Assembly (NCBI GenBank): GCA_012512865.1
Contig: JAAZDH010000213.1
Location: 1 to 7,158 of the forward strand
Direction of reading: 5' to 3'
From: Clostridiaceae bacterium
GTDB taxonomy: Bacteria > Bacillota > Clostridia > Acetivibrionales > DUMC01
DNA: 7,158 nt
Part shown: positions 1-5,884 of the stretch, piece by piece
How the letters are laid out: the number at the start of each line of letters is the position of its first letter
Numbering within the stretch: the first letter of the stretch is position 1
The notes under the pieces: model-generated
The model's database searches: none
The model's input: the letters and a program-made list of their open reading frames with translations, nothing else
What the model was told of the DNA's origin: nothing
Position numbers and translations under genes: made by a program

Positions 1-1
1 A

Positions 2-412
2 GTTATGGTAGGTTTGACAGAAAAACAAAAAAAGAATTTGCCAAAGAATATTATAGGTATAACAAGGACAAATAATGTGAAAGAGCTGGCAGAAATTTAT
101 TCAGCAGCGGATGTTTTTGTAAATCCCACTTTGGAAGAAGTATTGGGATTAGTAAATTTAGAAGCATTAGCGTGCGGAACCCCTGTAATTACTTTTGATA
201 CAGGAGGAAGTGTCGAGTGTGTAGATGAAGGCTGCGGGATAGTTGTTGAAAAAGGAAATGTGAGAGAATTAATAGAAGCAATTAATAATATTAGAGTTAA
301 CAATTTTGATAAAAAGACTGTTATAGAAAAAAGTCAAAAATTTAGTAATAAAGAAAAATATAATGAGTATATAAACTTGTATAATATAATGAGAAATGAG
401 ATAATAAGATAG
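2..412 (+). CDS. GT4-family glycosyltransferase, C-terminal part (5' end outside window)
   Basis: This is the C-terminal catalytic portion of a GT-B fold glycosyltransferase that would transfer a sugar from a nucleotide-sugar donor onto a growing surface-glycan lipid intermediate on the cytoplasmic side of the membrane. The frame is open to the left edge, so the true start is upstream; the ATG at position 5 is internal. About 135 residues are visible. The segment DVFVNPTLEE, then an EX7E motif (Glu at codon 137-139 and Glu eight residues later), then ALACGTPVITFDTGG is the classic donor-binding signature of family GT4. The tail after it (EKGNVRELIEAINNI) is the usual C-terminal helix region. 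The stop lies 11 bases before the next gene's start and that gene's ribosome binding site overlaps the stop, so the two are probably cotranscribed. The DNA is very AT-rich, more so than the genes to the right. Donor and acceptor cannot be told from sequence. Confidence 0.93.
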   Translation, partial: VMVGLTEKQKKNLPKNIIGITRTNNVKELAEIYSAADVFVNPTLEEVLGLVNLEALACGTPVITFDTGGSVECVDEGCGIVVEKGNVRELIEAINNIRVNNFDKKTVIEKSQKFSNKEKYNEYINLYNIMRNEIIR

Positions 413-415
413 GAG
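411..415 (+). promoter_or_regulatory. Ribosome binding site for the broken glycosyltransferase at 424
   Basis: AGGAG sits eight bases before ATG 424 and overlaps the stop of the preceding gene. It decides the start of the next gene: the TTG at 477, which opens the long frame, has no comparable site, whereas ATG 424 does and leads into the same protein after one restored base. Confidence 0.7.
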
Positions 416-476
416 AGTGTGATATGTCAAACATGATAAAAAAAGCGTTCTTATTATAAAACCTGATGCCTTTCAT

Positions 477-1229
477 TTGGGGTGGATGGGATCCACTAGA
501 CGTTTGTTTCATATTACAAAAGCTTTACAATGTTTAAACTTTGATGTAATCCTGCTAGCAGGGCGCATGACAAATCCGCATATGCAAAGAGATGTTGATT
601 CCATGTTTCCTGGAATTGTGATTCGTACAAACCACAGCGGGGACTATCCGATAATATTTGAAAGGTCTGCTTTGACAAAACGTTTATGGAGAGGTTTTTG
701 GAAAGTCTGTGGTGAAAATGTCTATTGGTCAAAATTATCATGGGGGTGGGCAGAACGCCTCGATGTGAAAAAAATTATAAAGACGTTGCAGGAAAAGAAT
801 TTACGTCCTACGTTTATCTGGGGTGTATCATCAAATTATCTTGAAGGTGCTGTTGCGGCTGAACGTATATCCAAGGAGCTCGACATTCCATGGGTTTTTG
901 AACTACATGATCCACCGCGGAGGGCGGGATTAGGTTCTGATTTAATGATTGTTAAGAGACGTTTTCAAGACTTGTTAAACAATGCTTCACATATTGTTGT
1001 AAATGCCGAAAGTTATAGAGAATATCTTATAAAAAATTATAGCATTTATCCTCAAAAAATAACTACAATTTATTTGACTTATGAAAGAAGAATGCAAGAA
1101 TTTGAAAAGGATATACCGAAAAATACAAAGTTTACCACGGTTTATGCTGGTTTTTTGTCTGGCAAAGGAGATCGATCATTAAAATCTGTTATTTTGGCTC
1201 TTAGTGATGCTTTCAAAAAAATCCGGTAA
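477..1229 (+). CDS. N-terminal fragment of the broken GT4 glycosyltransferase
   Basis: This is the longest open piece of the broken gene. It is open from 423 but its first usual start codon is TTG 477, which has no good ribosome binding site; the conserved N-terminal residues (VLIIKPDAFH) lie before it in the same frame. The fragment carries the acceptor-binding Rossmann domain: FIWGVSSNYLEGAVAAE, then WVFELHDPPRR, then HIVVNAESYREYL, the usual order of elements in GT4 enzymes. It ends as the linker into the donor domain begins (TVYAGFLSGKGDRSL). Alone it lacks the whole nucleotide-sugar binding half, so it should not be an active transferase. It is listed separately because a gene finder would call it so. 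Confidence 0.6.
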   Translation: MGWMGSTRRLFHITKALQCLNFDVILLAGRMTNPHMQRDVDSMFPGIVIRTNHSGDYPIIFERSALTKRLWRGFWKVCGENVYWSKLSWGWAERLDVKKIIKTLQEKNLRPTFIWGVSSNYLEGAVAAERISKELDIPWVFELHDPPRRAGLGSDLMIVKRRFQDLLNNASHIVVNAESYREYLIKNYSIYPQKITTIYLTYERRMQEFEKDIPKNTKFTTVYAGFLSGKGDRSLKSVILALSDAFKKIR

Positions 1230-1723
1230 TGAAAGATTCTTTTGAGCTTTTGCTTGCAGGAGATGGGCCTGGATTTGATGAAGTAAAGGATATGTCACAT
1301 CAATATGGTCTAGCTGGGAACATATCTTATTTAGGGAAATTGCCCAGTGATGAAGTATATGAACTTTTTACTAAAGCAGATGTAATTATCAACATAGTTG
1401 CAGAAGGTAATCCTTTGCAAATACCTGGCAAAACATTCGAATTGCTTAGCACAGGAAAACCAATTTTAGGTATAATGCAAAAAGGACATGAAACAGCGCA
1501 TATTTTGTATCAATCTGGGCTAGGTTTTATTCATGAACCTTTTGATATTAAAGGTATATCTAATACACTTATCGAGTTATGGGAAGGTTGGAAAAAGGGA
1601 ATTTACTTGGTACAGCCAAATTATGATTATATACAAAGCTTTTCAATAGAACATTTACCCTCTAAGATAGCGGATGTGTTGAGTAGCATAGATAATAAGG
1701 CTATCGATTTATATTTTCCTTAA
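1229..1723 (+). CDS. C-terminal fragment of the broken GT4 glycosyltransferase
   Basis: This piece holds the donor-sugar domain of the same transferase: LLLAGDGPG near residues 8-15, ISYLGKLPSDEVYELFTKADV near 32-52, and NPLQIPGKTFELLSTGKPI near 61-79, where Glu71 fits the second Glu of the GT4 donor-binding motif. Its ATG overlaps the stop of the N-terminal fragment (TAATG at 1227-1231), so coupled translation of the second half is mechanically possible, but no separate ribosome binding site is seen. The residues just upstream in this frame (KKNPV) continue the protein, so the ATG is more likely an internal Met of one original protein. It ends 37 bases before the next gene with no terminator between. 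Confidence 0.6.
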   Translation: MKDSFELLLAGDGPGFDEVKDMSHQYGLAGNISYLGKLPSDEVYELFTKADVIINIVAEGNPLQIPGKTFELLSTGKPILGIMQKGHETAHILYQSGLGFIHEPFDIKGISNTLIELWEGWKKGIYLVQPNYDYIQSFSIEHLPSKIADVLSSIDNKAIDLYFP

Positions 1724-1748
1724 AAAGTGTGCTAAATTATAGGCAAAA

Positions 1749-1756
1749 GAGGGGAG
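1749..1756 (+). promoter_or_regulatory. Ribosome binding site selecting the TTG start at 1761
   Basis: GAGGGGAG lies with its AGGGG core six bases before TTG 1761 but fifteen bases before ATG 1770. The spacing favours TTG as the true start, adding three residues at the N-terminus. Confidence 0.55.
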
Positions 1757-1760
1757 TGCC

Positions 1761-2969
1761 TTGTATAATATGAGTGAATTTTTTATAAATGCGCCCTTCT
1801 TAAAGAAGAAGCCACGGTTTTTGGTTATTCTGTTTGGAACTTTAGAATATGACGGTCGTGTTCAGCGGATGATTTCAATTTTAAATCAGCTTGGTCAAGT
1901 AATTCTTGTGGATGTTAAAAAAGATGAAAAGAATACATCTCTCGATTCGACAATTTTCAAAGAAATTACTAGGTACAGTATAAAAATTCCACAAAAAAAT
2001 GGAAGAATTAAAAGACATTTACAGTTAGCAAGAGCAGCTATTAGAGTTGCGCTAATGGAACGTCCCCATATTATTGTAGCTGAAGATTTTTTTACAACAA
2101 TGACGGGATGGTTGACTTCTAAAATGGTTCATGCAGAATTAATTTATGATGCCCATGAGCTCATTATACCTGATCTCACACAGTTTATGAGTTGGCGAGA
2201 CAATTTTTGGTACATGTTAGAGAAATGGACAGTACACCGAGCTTCTTTGGTTATTGCGGCTAATCCAGAAAGAGCCCAATTAATGACACAGCATTACAAG
2301 TTAAAGAATCCGTGTGAATATATGTTAAATATACCGCCCTTAAGGACTGAGAACGTAACGATTCAAGAAATTGAAAGGCAGTATCCGGCATTGAAGCGAC
2401 GATATCCAGAAGAACGAATTGTTCTTTATCAAGGATATGTTTCGTTTGACCGGGGCTTAAATCGATTTGTAGAAGCTCTAACATATCTTCCTCTAAATTA
2501 CCGGATGGTTGTCGTTGGTGATGGTCCAGATTTGGAACACTTAAAAGCAATTGCTGAAGAAGAGTTACAACGCGGAAGATTTACTGTTTTAGGTAGGGTT
2601 GCCAATCATTTATTGCCCGCTATTATAAAGTATGCAGATCTCGGAATTGTAACTTATTCTTATGAGGGACTTAATAATATTTACTGTTCTCCAAACAAAA
2701 TTTTTGAGTACGCTCAAGCTGGATTGCCAGTTGTAGCAACTGACCAGCCCTCTCTTAGGTCTATGGTGGAAGGCTATGGAATTGGGATATTAATTAGACA
2801 GGATACCCCTCCCCAGGAAGTGGCAAAAATTATAAAACAAGTTGTAGAAAGAAAAATAGAATACCAGTATCGGCTTCATAAATTTGTTCAAGCATTTCGA
2901 TGGGAGGATGAAGCAAACCGCGTTCGTGAGCGTATTAAAGAGGTGCTTGTGAGGCGAGGTTTAGCATGA
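1761..2969 (+). CDS. GT4-family glycosyltransferase
   Basis: An intact 402-residue GT-B glycosyltransferase, the usual length for family GT4, with no signal peptide and probably membrane-associated on the cytoplasmic side. The N-terminal domain begins with RFLVILFGTLEYDGRVQRM (residues 19-37), the form in which an Asp-Gly-Arg loop follows the first strand. IYDAHE at 128-133 is the conserved His-containing stretch of the acceptor domain. The donor domain shows VVVGDGPD (250-257), FTVLGRV (274-280), the ADLGIVTY strand (292-299) and SPNKIFEYAQAGLPVVATD (310-328), where Glu316 is the likely donor-binding Glu. It starts at TTG 1761 by ribosome-binding-site spacing; ATG 1770 is the alternative. 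Its TGA overlaps the next ATG (ATGA), which points to translational coupling with the membrane protein. Arg codons are mixed CGN and AGR. The linkage formed cannot be predicted. Confidence 0.92.
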   Translation: MYNMSEFFINAPFLKKKPRFLVILFGTLEYDGRVQRMISILNQLGQVILVDVKKDEKNTSLDSTIFKEITRYSIKIPQKNGRIKRHLQLARAAIRVALMERPHIIVAEDFFTTMTGWLTSKMVHAELIYDAHELIIPDLTQFMSWRDNFWYMLEKWTVHRASLVIAANPERAQLMTQHYKLKNPCEYMLNIPPLRTENVTIQEIERQYPALKRRYPEERIVLYQGYVSFDRGLNRFVEALTYLPLNYRMVVVGDGPDLEHLKAIAEEELQRGRFTVLGRVANHLLPAIIKYADLGIVTYSYEGLNNIYCSPNKIFEYAQAGLPVVATDQPSLRSMVEGYGIGILIRQDTPPQEVAKIIKQVVERKIEYQYRLHKFVQAFRWEDEANRVRERIKEVLVRRGLA

Positions 2970-4312
2970 GTATAGAACCTTTAAAGTTAATACTTATTTT
3001 AGGAGGAACGCTTTTTCTGGGGACTTTGGGAGTGATTGCAGCACGTGGTTTTTCACAACGTGCGATGTTAGTAGGATTATTGATTGGTTTAGTTTTTTAT
3101 AGTGGAATTGGAGCCGCAGATTTGGAGGTACCGTTTATATATGTAATGTATTTTTTTATATTTTTCATGGCTGTAATCATTGGTTTTCATTTGGGACGAG
3201 TAGTTTTTATGCCTTTATCGAATGGCATTGGTCGAAAAGTGCCAGAGGCACTAGACTCTATGTCCCGTGGAATATTCTGGCAGGTTGTAATTGCCGCCTA
3301 TGTTTTATTATTTCTCATTCCTCTTGTTTGGCCAGAATTCCGCCTTTATGATCTATTGAGGCCGCCTAAGCCGGATTTACGCTATGTTTTTTCCCGTAGA
3401 TTTGAAGAACCAGATGCTGTACTTCGATTGATTGGTTACTTTAAATTAATATTAACCCCTTTTTTCTATTTGGCACTTTATCGTTGGCGCTTTAACTTAG
3501 GCAAAATCTCTGTTTTGCTTGTTTCCTTAATGTATATTGAGTATGTGTCTAATGCCTACATTGGTCGTGGTCAAATACTAATAAATCTTGGACTTCTAAT
3601 ATTGGGTATTTGGGTTCTGAGGCCTAAGTATCGTCGGCGAGTTATTGTGGCTGGGATAATACTTATGCCGTTTCTTTTCTATGCTTCCTACTGGTATAGT
3701 TGTATTCGAATAGGCGGTACAGTTGGTGGTATAAGTATTGGTAAGGCAATAACATCTGTGCTTACATCAGAACTAAGTTTCCCATTAAAGGTGGGAATGC
3801 CGATTATTGAGGCAGGAGCAAGAGTTAATTTTAAGGATTATCTAGTATGGATCATTACACTTCCTCTCCCAAAACTTTTAACAGGTCCAATTGAAGGTGC
3901 TAGAATTAATTATGAAATATCAGAGCTTATATTAGGATTGCCAATTGGGTCGCCAGGTTGGTATGTCGTATTGCCGGGTATTGTAGCTGAGTCTTTCTAC
4001 ATTTTTGGGCCTGAATTGTTTTGGTTGCACGGCCTATTTCTTGGTATCATGGCAGCGTTTTTTGCCCGAGTAACAGAACGAGTGCCGCAATTTTTATTTT
4101 TGTATTCATATATTGTTATTCAGTTTTCTTATGTTCTCAACCGAGGTGGAATAGCTTCTTTATTGCCTACTATAATAAATGAATTTCTATTATTCTATTT
4201 ATATCTATTTGCAATTGTATTCTATCATAGGCGCAAGATGTATTCACTCAATATAACGATAAAGCAGAATGCGTGTCAAAAGAATACGGTGAATGACATA
4301 TATCTAGCTTGA
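2966..4312 (+). CDS. Polytopic membrane protein, probable Wzy-type repeat-unit polymerase
   Basis: A 448-residue, very hydrophobic protein with roughly ten to eleven membrane segments, judged by eye near residues 7-25, 31-50, 57-76, 103-122, 154-171, 181-197, 202-217, 226-243, 333-366, 376-395 and 408-430. A basic cytoplasmic-type tail (HRRK, then polar residues) ends it. A hydrophilic stretch at 124-150 (RPPKPDLRY, SRRFEEPD) and a longer one at 245-330 are candidate outer loops. GRG at 200-202 and NRGG at 402-405 are Arg-containing spots of the kind found in oligosaccharide repeat-unit polymerases. If so, it would join lipid-linked repeat units on the outer face of the membrane. Wzy proteins are weakly conserved, so this rests on topology, length and position right after glycosyltransferases. 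An O-antigen ligase-like protein is the alternative; a Wzx flippase is less likely. Arg codons are 20 CGN to 6 AGR, unlike wecC and wecB downstream. Confidence 0.72.
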   Translation: MSIEPLKLILILGGTLFLGTLGVIAARGFSQRAMLVGLLIGLVFYSGIGAADLEVPFIYVMYFFIFFMAVIIGFHLGRVVFMPLSNGIGRKVPEALDSMSRGIFWQVVIAAYVLLFLIPLVWPEFRLYDLLRPPKPDLRYVFSRRFEEPDAVLRLIGYFKLILTPFFYLALYRWRFNLGKISVLLVSLMYIEYVSNAYIGRGQILINLGLLILGIWVLRPKYRRRVIVAGIILMPFLFYASYWYSCIRIGGTVGGISIGKAITSVLTSELSFPLKVGMPIIEAGARVNFKDYLVWIITLPLPKLLTGPIEGARINYEISELILGLPIGSPGWYVVLPGIVAESFYIFGPELFWLHGLFLGIMAAFFARVTERVPQFLFLYSYIVIQFSYVLNRGGIASLLPTIINEFLLFYLYLFAIVFYHRRKMYSLNITIKQNACQKNTVNDIYLA

Positions 4313-4351
4313 AGGAATTATATACTTCGGACAAATGGATTATCAAAAATT

Positions 4352-4411
4352 ATGAAGATAATACTAGAGATAACTAATTTATGGAAACCATCAATGAAAT
4401 CGGGCAAATGA
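4352..4411 (+). pseudogene. Possible 19-codon remnant of a glycosyltransferase N-terminus
   Basis: A short frame of 19 codons starts at ATG 4352 and ends at TGA 4409-4411. Its peptide begins MKIILEITNLWKPS, which has the look of the first strand and loop of a GT4 enzyme, after which such proteins normally run on to a glycine-rich loop. Here it stops at SGK. There is no good ribosome binding site. It sits between the polymerase gene and the inverted-repeat element, where a deletion or recombination could have removed the rest. The resemblance is over very few residues and could be chance. Confidence 0.22.
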
Positions 4412-4426
4412 AATTGCGGAGTTATG

Positions 4427-4529
4427 CAGGATTTCCTTTCATTCTTTTCCTTTTAGATTTGAATTGCATAGGAATATGTAATTCAACAAAAACGAAAGAG
4501 ATTTCTGTTTGATATAGAAGAAAATCCTG
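4427..4529. repeat. Imperfect inverted-repeat element with central hairpin
   Basis: CAGGATTT at 4427-4434 is matched by AAATCCTG at 4522-4529. Extending inward, 12 of 16 positions of the arms 4427-4442 and 4514-4529 are complementary. Nested near the middle, 4459-4486 forms a hairpin with an 11-pair stem (one G.U pair in RNA, GAATTGCAT against ATGTAATTC plus two flanking T-A pairs) and a six-base loop. No clear target-site duplication is seen beside the arms, and no ORF of note lies inside. It may be a small non-autonomous element of the MITE or REP type, or a structured leader of wecC. It does not look like a terminator, as no T tract follows the hairpin. Confidence 0.5.
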
Positions 4530-4537
4530 AAAATAAA
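4509..4537 (+). promoter_or_regulatory. Weak candidate sigma-A promoter for wecCB
   Basis: TTGATA (4509-4514, five of six to the consensus -35) is followed after 17 bases by AATAAA (4532-4537, four of six to the consensus -10). It would start transcription about 40 bases before wecC and overlaps the right arm of the inverted repeat. In AT-rich DNA such matches are common, so this is only a candidate. Confidence 0.25.
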
Positions 4538-4569
4538 GAATTCTTGGGTTTTACAAAAGGTTAAGAATT

Positions 4570-4575
4570 AGGAGG
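4570..4575 (+). promoter_or_regulatory. Strong ribosome binding site of wecC
   Basis: AGGAGG lies eight bases before ATG 4584. It is the best ribosome binding site in the window and fixes the wecC start. Confidence 0.85.
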
Positions 4576-4583
4576 TTTAGATA

Positions 4584-5858
4584 ATGTATGAGAAAAAAAT
4601 ATGTGTTATAGGATTGGGATATATCGGTTTACCGACCAGTGCAATGTTCGCAACCCATGGATGTAAGGTGATTGGTGTAGATGTAAATGAAAAAATCGTA
4701 AATGCTCTGAACAAGGGTGAGATTACAATCGAGGAACCATATCTCGATATTATGGTACAGGCAGCCGTCAGGTCAGGGAACCTGGTTGCTGATACTAAGC
4801 CCCATGAGGCCGATGCGTTTATCATAGCAGTTCCAACACCCATCACCAGAGAGAAAAAAGCCGATATGAGCTATGTGGTTACGGCCACTGAGGCAACTGT
4901 GCCTTATCTTAAGAAGGGGAACATGGTTATACTGGAATCCACTTCACCTCCAGGAACGGTGGAGGAACTGATGCTTCCTATACTGGAAAAATCCGGCCTT
5001 AAAATAGGGGAAGAATTATATGTGGGGCATTCCCCTGAGAGGGTTCTGCCGGGAAAGATACTGTGGGAACTGGTGAATAACAACCGTATAATCGGAGGGA
5101 TTAATAGGGTTTCTGCCGAAAAAATACGGGATCTATATAAGATATTTGTCAAAGGCGAGATATATTTGACCGATGTGAGAACGGCAGAGATGTGCAAGAT
5201 GGTGGAAAACACCTTCAGGGATGTAAATATCGCTCTTGCCAACGAGCTGGCCAGGATATGTGAAAGGCTGGGTATAAACGTCTGGGAAGTGATAGAGCTG
5301 GCCAACAAGCATCCGAGGGTGAACATCCATCAGCCCGGTCCGGGCGTGGGCGGGCACTGTCTGGCGGTGGATCCATGGTTTATAGTTCAGAAGGCACCCG
5401 ATCTGGCCAAAATTATAGAGCTTTCCAGGGAAACCAACGATAACATGCCGCAGCATGTGCTAAACAGAATAGACGAGATTTTAAAGGATGTCGAGGGAGT
5501 AAAAACGGTATCAATTCTAGGTATAACCTACAAGCCCAACATAGACGATTTGCGGGAGAGCCCTGTAATTAAATTGATAGAATTGATGGACAAAAGAGGA
5601 GGCTATCAGATACGCGTATACGACCCTTACGTAAAGAACCATAAATATCAGTCAAAGGACTTGATTGAAGTGGCAGAGGGAAGCGACTTGTTGGTGCTGG
5701 CTGTGCATCACGATTGTTTTAAGCATTTGCCGCTGGATGACATGGCAAAGGTTATGAGAAACAGGAACCTCTTTGATACGAGAAATTTCTTAAGCAGAGA
5801 AGAGGTCGAAAATAAAGGCTTCAGGTATATATTGCTGGGCAATGGGACAAGCAGATAA
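4584..5858 (+). CDS. wecC: UDP-N-acetyl-D-mannosamine dehydrogenase
   Basis: A cytoplasmic NAD-dependent four-electron dehydrogenase that oxidises UDP-ManNAc to UDP-ManNAcA (UDP-N-acetylmannosaminuronate). The 424 residues match the family length. The N-terminal NAD-binding fold has GLGYIGLP at 10-17 and the Asp of GVDVN at 33. PTPI (84-87) and ESTSPPGT (118-125) follow, then ERVLPGK (152-158). The central domain has AEMCKMVENTFRDVN (201-215), with Lys205 and Asn209 expected in the active site, and PGPGVGGHCLAVDPWF (251-266), with Cys259 as the catalytic nucleophile. The C-terminal domain has YKPNIDDLRESP (316-327). INVWEVIELANKHPRVNI before the Cys motif is close to E. coli WecC, which favours the ManNAc rather than the glucose or GalNAc dehydrogenases. 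wecB follows after 26 bases, supporting the same pathway. Arg codons are 18 AGR to 4 CGN, the reverse of the gene upstream. All key residues are present. Confidence 0.95.
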   Translation: MYEKKICVIGLGYIGLPTSAMFATHGCKVIGVDVNEKIVNALNKGEITIEEPYLDIMVQAAVRSGNLVADTKPHEADAFIIAVPTPITREKKADMSYVVTATEATVPYLKKGNMVILESTSPPGTVEELMLPILEKSGLKIGEELYVGHSPERVLPGKILWELVNNNRIIGGINRVSAEKIRDLYKIFVKGEIYLTDVRTAEMCKMVENTFRDVNIALANELARICERLGINVWEVIELANKHPRVNIHQPGPGVGGHCLAVDPWFIVQKAPDLAKIIELSRETNDNMPQHVLNRIDEILKDVEGVKTVSILGITYKPNIDDLRESPVIKLIELMDKRGGYQIRVYDPYVKNHKYQSKDLIEVAEGSDLLVLAVHHDCFKHLPLDDMAKVMRNRNLFDTRNFLSREEVENKGFRYILLGNGTSR

Positions 5859-5871
5859 AAATAATTTTCGC

Positions 5872-5879
5872 AGGGGTGG
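5872..5879 (+). promoter_or_regulatory. Ribosome binding site selecting ATG 5885 for wecB
   Basis: AGGGGTGG lies five bases before ATG 5885. It contains the GTG at 5876 that would otherwise be the first start codon of the frame, so ATG 5885 is preferred. Confidence 0.6.
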
Positions 5880-5884
5880 ATACC

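Larger units (their letters stand above)
424..1723 (+). pseudogene. GT4-family glycosyltransferase interrupted by two -1 frameshifts
   Basis: Read as one gene, this would encode a GT-B glycosyltransferase of about 433 residues, a normal length for the family, acting in repeat-unit assembly. Starting at ATG 424 the frame runs MSNMIKK and hits a TAA at 457-459. Adding one A to the A7 run at 438-444 joins it to SVLIIKPDAFHLGWMG, a typical GT-B N-terminal strand and loop. The long frame then stops at 1227-1229 just after a second A7 run (1215-1221). Adding one A there gives FKKNPVMKDSFELLLAGDGPG and joins the C-terminal domain. Both breaks therefore have the same nature. Possible explanations are decay of the gene, homopolymer undercalling in the read data, or slippage during expression. 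No other gene in the window is broken, and A7 runs elsewhere lie in intact frames. The rejoining is directly visible; the cause is not. Confidence 0.8.
4313..4583 (+). other. Intergenic gap between the polymerase gene and wecC
   Basis: This 271-base AT-rich gap is the only long gene-free stretch in the window. From left to right it holds the possible glycosyltransferase stub (4352-4411), the imperfect inverted repeat (4427-4529) with its central hairpin, a weak promoter candidate overlapping the right arm, and the wecC ribosome binding site (4570-4575). No rho-independent terminator with a T tract follows the polymerase stop. It is also the point where codon use changes. Confidence 0.7.

Noticed and set aside
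1724..1760. Possible terminator or promoter between the broken transferase and the next transferase
   Set aside because: The 37 bases hold a ribosome binding site but no hairpin with T tract and no clear promoter boxes.
97..2550. Minus-strand frames at 97-303, 514-741 and 2260-2550
   Set aside because: All lie opposite recognisable glycosyltransferase coding sequence, and their peptides look like random translations.
4426..4458. Short frame beginning MQDFLSFFSF inside the inverted repeat
   Set aside because: Only ten codons, no ribosome binding site, and it coincides with the repeat arm.
4577..4846. Open frame on the minus strand opposite the start of wecC
   Set aside because: It lies antisense within a strongly conserved gene and shows no recognisable motif; the codon structure of wecC explains it.
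4904..5456. Two overlapping minus-strand frames (4904-5326 and 5133-5456) opposite wecC
   Set aside because: They overlap each other and sit over the most conserved motifs of the dehydrogenase; their peptides have no family features.
5876..5884. GTG start for wecB at 5876
   Set aside because: It is inside the likely ribosome binding site; ATG 5885 has correct spacing and gives an N-terminus closer to known homologues.
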